A program made the position numbers and the translations under genes. Below, piece after piece: positions 1 to 6,224 of a DNA stretch of 9,009 nt. The notes under the pieces are model-generated. The model worked only from the letters and a program-made list of their open reading frames with translations. It was not told the origin of the DNA and did not search any database. Location of the stretch: positions 1 through 9,009 of the forward strand of contig CAUBQU010000038.1 in assembly GCA_958438185.1 (NCBI GenBank). Direction: 5' to 3'. Numbering within the stretch: the stretch's first letter is position 1; every line of letters begins with the position of its first letter. This stretch comes from an uncultured Oscillospiraceae bacterium. Its GTDB lineage: Bacteria; Bacillota; Clostridia; Oscillospirales; Oscillospiraceae.

Positions 1-388
1 GGGTATAATGATGCTGGCGATCAATTACGATCATCCAGCCCTGGCACGCAGCGACGATCTGAAAAACTGCATTTCCAATAAAAAGCCAGGGAAGCGGCGC
101 TTTTTTGAAACCTTCCGGCCGCATGAGCGCAATCAGCGCGCCGCCTGTCATTGGCGTCAAGGTATAGTCCACCGCTTTGACAGCCGCCAGCACACCGCTT
201 GGAATATTACGCTTGCCGTCAATGTGCACACCGGCGCACTCTGCAACCGCAGCAATCGCGATCAATGCATTCGTAACAAGAAAGAGCCGCTTCTTTTCCT
301 TTGGGATGCGATCATTCTCAGAGATCAAAACCGAGAGCACGCCGAGCGCCAATAGTACAATAATGATTACAGAAGTATAATAATTCAT
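1..388 (-). CDS. Membrane-sensor N-terminus, probably of a GGDEF (diguanylate cyclase-like) protein, partial
   Basis: The reverse strand is open from an ATG at 388 to the window edge, giving 129 residues with no stop, so the C-terminus lies outside. The protein starts MNYYTSVIIIVLLALGVLSV and contains about four hydrophobic segments (roughly residues 4-21, 33-53, 67-90 and 99-121), with short connecting loops and the segment VKAVDYTLTPMTGGALIAL. The pattern resembles the membrane sensory N-terminus found in front of GGDEF domains in many Clostridia proteins. The GGDEF domain itself is not in the window, so its presence, and therefore c-di-GMP synthesis, is inferred. A weak ribosome binding site (AGAGGAAAG) precedes the start, and an extended -10 promoter lies further upstream. 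Codon use (many ATT, GTA, TTG) and GC content, about 50% on sampled lines, are lower than in the neighbouring genes (about 65%), which may indicate a different origin. Confidence 0.8.
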   Translation of the reverse strand, partial: MNYYTSVIIIVLLALGVLSVLISENDRIPKEKKRLFLVTNALIAIAAVAECAGVHIDGKRNIPSGVLAAVKAVDYTLTPMTGGALIALMRPEGFKKAPLPWLFIGNAVFQIVAACQGWMIVIDRQHHYT

Positions 389-423
389 GTCCGCTTTCCT
401 CTGTGTGCTGCCTTTCTGCCTGT

Positions 424-452
424 ATCCTATCATATTTCAGCACGGACCGCAA
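424..452 (-). promoter_or_regulatory. Promoter for the leftmost minus-strand membrane gene
   Basis: On the minus strand TTGCGG (447-452) is followed by a 17-base spacer and TAGGAT (424-429), which is preceded by TGA and so forms an extended -10. The -35 box matches the consensus at only three positions. The expected transcript start is about 35 bases before the ATG at 388. The call is inferred from the motifs and position only. Confidence 0.5.
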
Positions 453-519
453 GGGCTTACACGACGTTATGCTTCCGCGCTCCATTCCGCACTGCCGATC
501 GTCCCAACGCGCAAAAAGA

Positions 520-547
520 GGCAAGAATCTCCCCCGCACCTCTTGCC
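520..547. repeat. Inverted repeat overlapping the -35 box of the SLH-DUF4127 promoter
   Basis: GGCAAGA (520-526) and TCTTGCC (541-547) form perfect 7-base arms around a 14-base centre. The overlapping arms AAGAGG (516-521) and CCTCTT (539-544) give an alternative pairing. The right arm covers the -35 box TTGCCA at 543-548, so a protein bound here would interfere with the promoter. An operator role is inference. It might also be a chance repeat in a divergent intergenic region. Confidence 0.4.
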
Positions 548-572
548 ACAGTGCAGTCGAAGATGGTATGAT
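543..572 (+). promoter_or_regulatory. Promoter for the SLH-DUF4127 gene
   Basis: TTGCCA (543-548), an 18-base spacer and TATGAT (567-572) are visible, with TGG directly before the -10 making it an extended -10. The predicted start of transcription near 579 leaves a leader of about 60 bases before the ATG at 641. This also rules out much earlier starts for the gene. Confidence 0.7.
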
Positions 573-640
573 GGGAGTACCAACCGAACCCGCACGCCAG
601 CGGCGGCGTGCTGCCGCTTCTTCTGAAAGGAGGACGCCTT

Positions 641-3175
641 ATGTGGAAAAAACGCATCTTGCCCCTGCTCTGCGCGCTGGCGCTGCTGGCAGGGCTCTTG
701 CCGAGCCGGGCGCAGGCGGTGCAGACGCAGCCGGTGCGCTATCTGACCGTCACCGGCGCGCCAGCGCAGCTGGAGACTGGGCGGCGCCTGCCGCAGGCCG
801 CGCCGGAATTGGCCTCCGACGCCGGGGACGCTATTCATCTGACACAGTGGCGCTGGTATAACTCCATCACCGCCCTGCAGCAGGGCGACCCCCTGCCGGA
901 CGGCGCGTCCGTCTTCGGCACCGGGACCTATTATCTCGGCCTGGAGCTCGATGCTGACGACGGCTGGGCGCTGACAGACGAGACCCGCCTTTGCGTGAAC
1001 CAAGCAGCCGACGCCGCGCTGTACACCCGGCAGGGCGCGCCCCTGCTGGCCATCTGCTACCGCAGCCAGGGCGACCCGGAGACGCTGCCCCTGTCTGGCA
1101 GCGCCCACCCGTTTTCTGATCTCGCGCCGACGGATTGGTATGATTCCGCCGCCGTCTATGCCTATCGCCTAGGCCTGCTGCAGGGCACATCGGCCACGGC
1201 CTTCTCCCCCCAGCTGACGACGACCCGGGCCATGCTTGTGACGATCCTCCACCGGCTGGCCGGAACGCCCCAGCCCCGCGCCCGCGCCGCATTCCAGGAT
1301 GTTCCCGCAGGCACCTGGTACACAGACGCCGTCGCCTGGGCGGCAGAAGAAGGGATCGTCTACGGCTACAGCGCCGCCCGTTTCGGCCCGGACGACCCGG
1401 TCACCCGCCAGCAGGCGGTGGCCTTCCTCTATCGCTATGCAGCATTGCAGGGCAGCAGCACCGTGGGCGCAGAGAGCCTGCGCGGCTTTGCCGACGCCGC
1501 TGCCGTGGCCGATTGGGGCCGGGACGCCTTTGCCTGGGCTGTCTGCCAGGGGATCCTCAGCGGCATACCGCAGGGCGATGCGCTGTATCTTGCGCCAGAC
1601 GGCAATGCCCTGCGGGCGCAGATGGCCGTGATCCTACAGGAATTTTTTGACCTGACCGTCTGCCAAAGCGCCCGGCAGCCGGGGCTGACTGTCGGCTATA
1701 TCCCGCTGGATAATCGGCCGGTGAATGACCTGCGGCCCGTACTGCAGGCCCAGAGCGCCGGGCTGCGCATCCGGATGCCCCGCGAGGCGCTGTACGCCAC
1801 CCGGCTCGACAACCAGAGCCCGACCGCCAACGGCACGACCTACGGTGCGCGCCAAGCGCTGCTGGATTGGCTGCGCCGGAATGCCGATGCCTGCGATATC
1901 CTGGTCGTCAGCCTGGACCAGCTGCTCTCCGGCGGGCTGGTCAGCAGCCGCGTGCTGCAGGGGAATGACCTGCAATTTGAATACGAAGTGATCGACTATT
2001 TAGCAGACCTGGCCCGGCAGAAGCCGGTCTATGTCTTTGATACCGTCATGCGCCTGGCGTCTACCGTCGGCTATCAGGGGCTGACGGGCGCGGACTACGT
2101 CGCCTACCGCAATTATGGGATGCAGCCCCGCCAGAGCCTGACCGGCGACGCACTGACGCCGGAAGCCATCGCCGCCGGTTACCGCTTCGACGCCAGCGGC
2201 GCACCCATCGCCACCCGCCTCACGGACCAGGCGCTGGATGCCTATCACGCCGCACGGCTGCGAAAGCTGCGGCTGGGCCTGCGGCTTTTGGAGCGGAGCG
2301 CACCCTTTGCCGGTGTCCTCATCGGCGTAGACGACTCTCACCCGGGCAGCTCCATCCAGACGAATGAGATTGCCCTGCTGCAGCAGCACCTGGGCAAAAA
2401 CGGCGCGCTGTTCTGCGGCGCGGATGAATTGGGCATGATGGCCATCTGCCAGGCCTATTGCACCGCCCAGGGCGGTGCGCCGCGCCTGGCAGCGACATAC
2501 TTCGGCCCCGGTGCCGACGAACCTGCCGACGACTTTGACACCGCGACACTGCGCCAGGCGGTGCAGCAGCATATGGACGCCCTGGGCGCCGCCTCGTCCG
2601 GCTCCACCGTCGCCCAGGTCCTGATCCTGACAAAGGGCAGCAGCCAGCAGGACGCGGACGCCCTGCTTTCCGCCTGGCAGGCCAATGACCGCGCCAACGT
2701 CCCGACCATCGTCATCGACGTCTCCGGCGGTGACCGGCTGACCGCCGGGCTCCTGCAAGCGTTGCCGGTCCGCTCGCTGATGGGCTATAGCAGCTGGGGC
2801 ACGACCGGCAACGCCGTGGGCATCGCCCTTTCCATGGGCCTGACACGCCTGTGCTATCTCCGCCATACCGCACAGAGCCAGGACGCCTGCACGGCGGCAT
2901 TCTGCCAGAGCCTGACCTTTGCCCTGGTCAAGGACATCGCCTATTGCAAAGGCTGCCGCAGCGCTGCGCAGGACCTGACGCCCGCCGGGCTGCAGGCCCT
3001 CGTCTGCGGCGATGGCGTGACAAAGCGCCTGCTCTCAGCCCTGCCCGGCAGAGCTGTCTGCACCGCCTTGGCGGGCGACCCGGCCTATGCTATGATCCCA
3101 TCGCTTACTCTGGCAGACTTCTCCGCCCCCTTCGCCCGGCGCTATGAGATCCGCTTCCAGGTCGTACTGGGCTGA
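641..3175 (+). CDS. SLH-domain-anchored exported DUF4127 protein
   Basis: This encodes an 844-residue exported protein. The start at 641 is chosen because GAAAGGAGG sits 7 bases upstream and the product begins with a classic signal peptide (basic MWKKR, hydrophobic core, AQA cleavage site after residue 26). An in-frame GTG at 608 would place that ribosome binding site inside the coding region. Residues about 31-140 form an unassigned, probably beta-rich region. Three SLH repeats follow at about 157-209 (FSDLAPTDWY), 217-270 (FQDVPAGTWY) and 292-337, and these should hold the protein on the cell-wall polymer. From about 348 to the end it matches DUF4127: GYIPLDNRPVN (352-362), SLDQLLSGGLVSSR (424-437), GVDDSHPG (562-569), GADELG (593-598) and GYSSWGTTGNAVG (715-727). 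DUF4127 has no established biochemistry. The conserved Asp, His and Glu residues suggest an enzyme, but that is inference. It is transcribed alone from its own promoter and ends at a strong hairpin terminator. Confidence 0.93.
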   Translation: MWKKRILPLLCALALLAGLLPSRAQAVQTQPVRYLTVTGAPAQLETGRRLPQAAPELASDAGDAIHLTQWRWYNSITALQQGDPLPDGASVFGTGTYYLGLELDADDGWALTDETRLCVNQAADAALYTRQGAPLLAICYRSQGDPETLPLSGSAHPFSDLAPTDWYDSAAVYAYRLGLLQGTSATAFSPQLTTTRAMLVTILHRLAGTPQPRARAAFQDVPAGTWYTDAVAWAAEEGIVYGYSAARFGPDDPVTRQQAVAFLYRYAALQGSSTVGAESLRGFADAAAVADWGRDAFAWAVCQGILSGIPQGDALYLAPDGNALRAQMAVILQEFFDLTVCQSARQPGLTVGYIPLDNRPVNDLRPVLQAQSAGLRIRMPREALYATRLDNQSPTANGTTYGARQALLDWLRRNADACDILVVSLDQLLSGGLVSSRVLQGNDLQFEYEVIDYLADLARQKPVYVFDTVMRLASTVGYQGLTGADYVAYRNYGMQPRQSLTGDALTPEAIAAGYRFDASGAPIATRLTDQALDAYHAARLRKLRLGLRLLERSAPFAGVLIGVDDSHPGSSIQTNEIALLQQHLGKNGALFCGADELGMMAICQAYCTAQGGAPRLAATYFGPGADEPADDFDTATLRQAVQQHMDALGAASSGSTVAQVLILTKGSSQQDADALLSAWQANDRANVPTIVIDVSGGDRLTAGLLQALPVRSLMGYSSWGTTGNAVGIALSMGLTRLCYLRHTAQSQDACTAAFCQSLTFALVKDIAYCKGCRSAAQDLTPAGLQALVCGDGVTKRLLSALPGRAVCTALAGDPAYAMIPSLTLADFSAPFARRYEIRFQVVLG

Positions 3176-3200
3176 GCCCAAAGTACCACAAAGATGACAA

Positions 3201-3240
3201 AACCCGCGGCAGGTGAATTCCTGCCGCGGGTTAGATTTTT
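3201..3240. terminator. Bidirectional intrinsic terminator between convergent genes
   Basis: A perfect 13-base-pair stem (3201-3213 with 3220-3232, AACCCGCGGCAGG) closes a 6-base loop. On the plus strand it is followed by AGATTTTT and a second T-run. On the minus strand the stem ends in TTTT. It lies between the stop codons of the SLH-DUF4127 gene (3175) and ruvX (3248), so it can end both transcripts. Confidence 0.9.
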
Positions 3241-3247
3241 ACCTTTT

Positions 3248-3676
3248 TTATACTTCCTCCGGGTGATTGCGGAGATAGCCCAGGTACCCTTCCAGAATCA
3301 GGCTGGCGGCCACAGCGTCGACGGTGTTCTTCCGCTTTTTGCCGTGGTAATTCTGGCTTGAGAGGATCTGATGCGCCTCGACTGTCGTCCGGCGCTCATC
3401 CCAAAGGCGGACGGGCATCCCCGCCGCTTCCTCTAAGCTGGCGGCAAATTCCCGGTAGAGCACCGCCCGGGGGCCCTCCGTGCCGTCCATATTCCGGGGG
3501 AAGCCCATGACCAGCCGGTCTGCGCCCCGCTCCTTGCACAGCGCCGCCAGCTGGGCCAGCACCGTCTCCCGGTTCCGGCTGTGGATGACCGTCGTAAAGC
3601 CGGTCAGAAGCCCGCTGGGGTCGGAGATGGCAACGCCGGTACGGGCGTCGCCATAATCAATGGCCATGACCCGCAT
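3248..3676 (-). CDS. ruvX: Holliday junction resolvase-like nuclease RuvX/YqgF
   Basis: This 142-residue protein has the usual length of the YqgF/RuvX family, an RNase H-like fold implicated in Holliday junction resolution and, in E. coli, in 16S rRNA 5'-end maturation. Visible signatures are AIDYGDARTGVAIS (residues 5-18, with the first catalytic Asp at 7), VMGFPRNMDGTEGPRA in the middle, LWDERRTTVEAH, and KNTVDAVAASLILEGYL near the end carrying the last catalytic Asp. The ATG at 3676 is chosen because the family begins just before the AIDYG strand and AGGAGG lies 10 bases upstream. A further in-frame ATG 63 bases upstream would add 21 residues with no family match. The start lies one base after the sdaA stop (TGAGATG), so the two are co-transcribed and probably translationally coupled. 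The pairing with serine degradation has no obvious functional logic. Confidence 0.95.
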   Translation of the reverse strand: MRVMAIDYGDARTGVAISDPSGLLTGFTTVIHSRNRETVLAQLAALCKERGADRLVMGFPRNMDGTEGPRAVLYREFAASLEEAAGMPVRLWDERRTTVEAHQILSSQNYHGKKRKNTVDAVAASLILEGYLGYLRNHPEEV

Positions 3677-3677
3677 C

Positions 3678-4889
3678 TCAGCGCCGCCTCCTGCGGTAGA
3701 ACTTGGCCAGGCCGCCCTCGGACGTCTCCCGATATTCATGGTTCAGGTGCCGCCCGGTCTCATACATGGTACGCACGACCATATCAAAGCTGATATTCCG
3801 CGTGCCCGTCAGCAGCTGGGCCAGATTGAAGGCCGTCATCGCCCGCTTGGCCGCCACGGCATTGCGCTCGATGCAGGGGATCTGCACCAGGCCGCAGATG
3901 GGGTCGCACGTCAGGCCGAGGTGATGCTCCAGGGCATTCTCCGCCGCGTACTCCACCTGGGGGATCTCCAGGCCCTTGAGGGTACACAGCGCTGCCGCCG
4001 CCATAGAACAGGCCGAGCCGATCTCCGCCTGGCAGCCGCACTCCGCGCCGGAAATGGACGCGTTGCGCTTGATCAGATTGCCGATGAGCCCAGCGACCGC
4101 CAGGGCGCGGACGATCTCATCGTCCGAATAATTATATTTGCCCTGCATATACCGCAGCGCCGAGGGTAAGACACCGCAGCTGCCGCAGGTGGGCGCGGTG
4201 ACGATGGTGCCGTTGTCGGCATTCTGCTCGGAGATGGCAAAGGCGTAGGAACAGATGAGCCGCAGCTCCTGCATCTGCGGGATCTCATCGGCCGAGACGT
4301 TCTCGTAAAGCATCTTCGCCTTGCGCTCCAGGCGCAGCGGGCCGGGCAGAACGCCGGTGGCCTGCAGGCCGTCTTCAATAGACTTGCACATTGTCTCCCA
4401 GACCATATGCAAAAAGTCCCAGATCTCCGGCCCCTCGTTGAGCTCGACGTATTCGCTCAGGCTGACATTGCGCCAGCGACAGAATTCCGCGATCTCGGCA
4501 AAAGAGTTTTCCGGATAGATATTTTCCATCTCCAGGCTGGGTCTGCCCTCGATGACGATATCGCCGCCGCCGATGGACTCGACGCGGATAAAGCCGATCT
4601 GCTCATTGTTCTTCCACGCGGTAAAATCCAGCGTGTTGGGATGCTGGGCATCCGCCGGCAGATTGTCGCGGAAAATGATCTTCGTTTTAACAGGGCTGAG
4701 CACCTCCCGCAGGACACGGTCCGTCCCGTGGCCGACGCCGGTTTTGCTCAAAGAGCCATACAGGCGGACCTCAAACAGATCTGCCGTGGGGTTTTCCTCT
4801 TTAAACAGCTGCGCCGCCCGCGCAGGGCCCATGGTATGCGAGGAAGACGGGCCTTTTCCGATCTTATAGATGTCTCGGATCGATTTCAT
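3678..4889 (-). CDS. sdaA: L-serine dehydratase, iron-sulfur dependent, single chain
   Basis: The 403-residue product deaminates L-serine to pyruvate and ammonia in the cytoplasm, using an oxygen-sensitive [4Fe-4S] cluster. The N-terminal half is the beta domain (GPSSSHTMGPARAA at 13-26, then SKTGVGHGTDRVL). The C-terminal half is the alpha domain (TAPTCGSCGVLPSALRY at 231-247, and SGAECGCQAEIGSACSMAAA at 280-299). Cys286, Cys328 (GLTCDP) and Cys339 (IPCIERNAVAA) correspond to the family's cluster ligands. The two domains are joined in one chain, unlike the split sdaAA/sdaAB of Bacillus. The ATG at 4889 is preceded by GGGAGG with good spacing. An ATG 45 bases upstream would add 15 residues lying over this site. 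The gene has its own near-consensus promoter and continues into ruvX. The chain ends in five consecutive Arg, whose codons contain the ruvX ribosome binding site. Confidence 0.96.
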   Translation of the reverse strand: MKSIRDIYKIGKGPSSSHTMGPARAAQLFKEENPTADLFEVRLYGSLSKTGVGHGTDRVLREVLSPVKTKIIFRDNLPADAQHPNTLDFTAWKNNEQIGFIRVESIGGGDIVIEGRPSLEMENIYPENSFAEIAEFCRWRNVSLSEYVELNEGPEIWDFLHMVWETMCKSIEDGLQATGVLPGPLRLERKAKMLYENVSADEIPQMQELRLICSYAFAISEQNADNGTIVTAPTCGSCGVLPSALRYMQGKYNYSDDEIVRALAVAGLIGNLIKRNASISGAECGCQAEIGSACSMAAAALCTLKGLEIPQVEYAAENALEHHLGLTCDPICGLVQIPCIERNAVAAKRAMTAFNLAQLLTGTRNISFDMVVRTMYETGRHLNHEYRETSEGGLAKFYRRRRR

Positions 4890-4938
4890 TGGTATACCTC
4901 CCGACTGACGGTTGCGTTCTCTTTCCAAAAACATGGGT

Positions 4939-4967
4939 ATTATACCAAATTCAACTTATAAAAACAA
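4939..4967 (-). promoter_or_regulatory. Promoter of the sdaA-ruvX operon
   Basis: On the minus strand TTGTTT (4962-4967), a 17-base spacer and a perfect TATAAT (4939-4944) preceded by TGG are visible. The leader before the sdaA ATG is about 40 bases. The -10 lies within the palindrome GGTATAATACC (4936-4946), and a related palindrome GGTATACC (4891-4898) lies between the sdaA ribosome binding site and its ATG. Confidence 0.8.
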
Positions 4968-4993
4968 TCACCTGGCGCAAAGATTTCCCAAAA

Positions 4994-5149
4994 TCAGCGC
5001 CGGGCCTGCAGCGCCTCCAAAGAAAGCTCCCCGGCCAGCTTAAACAGCGCATCCGCCAGGACCCGCTCCGGCGTCAGCCCGGCGCTCTGGGCGACCCGGG
5101 CGTAAAACGTCGCCGTGGCGGCGTCCAGCTCAATGGTAAAGGTTCTCAT
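4994..5149 (-). CDS. 51-aa ribbon-helix-helix-like small protein
   Basis: An ATG at 5149, preceded by AAGGAG at 8 bases, opens a 51-codon frame ending in TGA at 4994. The product starts MRTFTIELDAATATFYARVA and ends LSLEALQARR. The layout suits a ribbon-helix-helix DNA-binding fold: a short strand (TFTIELD), a helix (about 10-22), a Gly-Leu-Thr-Pro turn at 24-27, then a second helix (28-50). RHH proteins act as dimers on palindromic DNA, often as repressors or antitoxins. No toxin gene is adjacent: sdaA lies 104 bases downstream with its own promoter, and nudC is divergent upstream. I do not recognise a named family. The ribosome binding site and codon use match the neighbours, so I consider it a real gene, while the fold is inference. 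It might act on its own promoter or on the palindrome in the nudC promoter. Confidence 0.75.
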   Translation of the reverse strand: MRTFTIELDAATATFYARVAQSAGLTPERVLADALFKLAGELSLEALQARR

Positions 5150-5175
5150 GCGGCAGTCTCCTTCCCGCTTCGTCC

Positions 5176-5200
5176 TGGCCGCCAGGTCTTTCGGCGGCCA
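5176..5200 (-). promoter_or_regulatory. Leader hairpin upstream of the 51-aa gene
   Basis: TGGCCGCC (5176-5183) and GGCGGCCA (5193-5200) are perfect 8-base arms around a 9-base loop. On the minus-strand transcript the hairpin ends 12 bases before the ribosome binding site of the 51-aa gene. It has no T-run, so it is not a normal terminator. A role in translation or mRNA stability, or as a protein binding site, is possible but unproven. Confidence 0.45.
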
Positions 5201-5267
5201 TACGCCAAACTAGTTTATCTTATGCCCCGGCGGCGGTTTTGTGCCGGGATTTCTTGCGGCTTTGGAG

Positions 5268-5296
5268 TTGACCCGCCCGGGCGGGTATGGTATGAT
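5268..5296 (+). promoter_or_regulatory. nudC promoter with palindromic operator candidate
   Basis: TTGACC (5268-5273), a 17-base spacer and TATGAT (5291-5296), preceded by TGG, form a strong extended -10 promoter. The perfect 16-base palindrome ACCCGCCCGGGCGGGT (5271-5286) starts inside the -35 box and fills most of the spacer. A protein bound there would block RNA polymerase, so this is a repressor operator candidate. The promoter starts the nudC leader near 5303. Confidence 0.8.
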
Positions 5297-5369
5297 TACC
5301 ACAACGCGAGGCGTCCGTCGCCCCGCTCCCATGCCGCACCCAGCGGCAGAATCGCAAGGTGAGAAGACC

Positions 5370-6200
5370 ATGATCCAGGATATCGCGCCCCACCGGTATG
5401 ACAATACCTTTGCCCCGGCAGCGCCGGCGCAAAGCAGCCCGGTCCTCTGCTTCCGGGAAGGCCAGGTGCTGCTGCGGCGCACAGCAAGCGGCGTGCTGGC
5501 CCTGCCATGCCTGGGGGACCTTCCGGCCCTCGCCGTGCCGCCGCGCTTTGCCTTCCGGTTGGACGGCGCAGCGTACTTTCTGGCCCTGGCACCGGTGGAA
5601 GCGCCGGCAGAGGATTTCTATTTTGCACCCCAGGCCAGCCTGCGGCAGGCAGAGCCCCAGCACCTGGCCTTTGCCTGCGCCGTGGCAGGCAGCCTGCTGC
5701 GCTGGTATACGGGCAACCGCTTCTGCGGCGCCTGCGGCGCGGAAAATCGCCACAGTGAGAAAGAGCGCGCCCTGGTCTGCCCCCGCTGCGGCAGGGTCCT
5801 CTATCCCAAGATCTGCCCCGCCGTCATCGTCGCGATCACCGATGGCGACCGCCTGCTGCTGACAAAATACGCCGGGCGGGCCTACAAGCGCTACGCCTTG
5901 GTCGCAGGCTTTAACGAAATCGGCGAGAGCATCGAAGCGACCGTCCACCGGGAGGTCCTGGAGGAGACGGGGCTGCGGGTCAAAAACCTGCGGTTTTACC
6001 GCTCCCAGCCCTGGGTCTTTACCGATAGCCTGCTCCTGGGCTTTTTCGCCGACCTGGACGGGCCGGACCGCATCACCCTGCAGGAAGACGAGCTCTCCGA
6101 GGGCGCGTGGTTTGACCGGGCGCACCTGCCCGACGTGCCGCCGGGCGGCAGCCTGACCGGCGAGATGATCGAATTATTCCGCCAGGGCCGTGAACCCTGA
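5370..6200 (+). CDS. nudC: NAD+ diphosphatase NudC
   Basis: The 276-residue Nudix hydrolase should cleave NAD(H) into NMN(H) and AMP. NudC enzymes also remove NAD caps from RNA 5' ends. A four-Cys zinc site (Cys119, Cys122, Cys137, Cys140, in CGACG and CPRCG) precedes a complete Nudix box at 180-202 (G-x5-E-x7-REVLEETGL). The NudC signature next to it reads SQPWVFTDS (212-220), where the usual form is SQPWPFPxS, so a Pro-to-Val and a Pro-to-Thr change are seen. About 100 N-terminal residues form the poorly conserved domain typical of the family. The ATG at 5370 is chosen because AAGGTGAG lies upstream and the promoter's -10 ends at 5296. Earlier in-frame starts, including ATG 5293, would overlap the promoter. 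The following gene starts 24 bases after the stop and is probably co-transcribed. Confidence 0.94.
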   Translation: MIQDIAPHRYDNTFAPAAPAQSSPVLCFREGQVLLRRTASGVLALPCLGDLPALAVPPRFAFRLDGAAYFLALAPVEAPAEDFYFAPQASLRQAEPQHLAFACAVAGSLLRWYTGNRFCGACGAENRHSEKERALVCPRCGRVLYPKICPAVIVAITDGDRLLLTKYAGRAYKRYALVAGFNEIGESIEATVHREVLEETGLRVKNLRFYRSQPWVFTDSLLLGFFADLDGPDRITLQEDELSEGAWFDRAHLPDVPPGGSLTGEMIELFRQGREP

Positions 6201-6224
6201 CGGTGCAAGAGGGGGAAACACATT

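Noticed and set aside
467..1108. 213-codon minus-strand frame across the divergent promoter region and the SLH gene start
   Set aside because: It crosses the promoter and signal-peptide region of the plus-strand gene and has no motif or ribosome binding site.
2000..2866. Long open frame (288 codons) on the minus strand opposite the DUF4127 region
   Set aside because: It is antisense to a well-supported domain. GC-rich codon bias on the real strand leaves the complementary frame open. It has no ribosome binding site and the product has no recognisable motif.
5201..5240. Possible minus-strand -10 (TAAGAT or TAAACT) for the 51-aa gene
   Set aside because: No acceptable -35 at the right distance and no TGG extension, unlike the other promoters here. 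Too weak to list, although some promoter should exist nearby.
5226..5248. CCCGGC/GCCGGG inverted repeat with an 11-base loop between the 51-aa gene and the nudC promoter
   Set aside because: Short arms in very GC-rich DNA, with no T-run and no clear position relative to a gene. Not distinguishable from chance.
5220..6125. 301-codon minus-strand frame opposite nudC
   Set aside because: Antisense shadow of nudC: it covers the nudC promoter and the zinc and Nudix motifs on the other strand. Composition is low-complexity, with many Gln, Ala and Gly.
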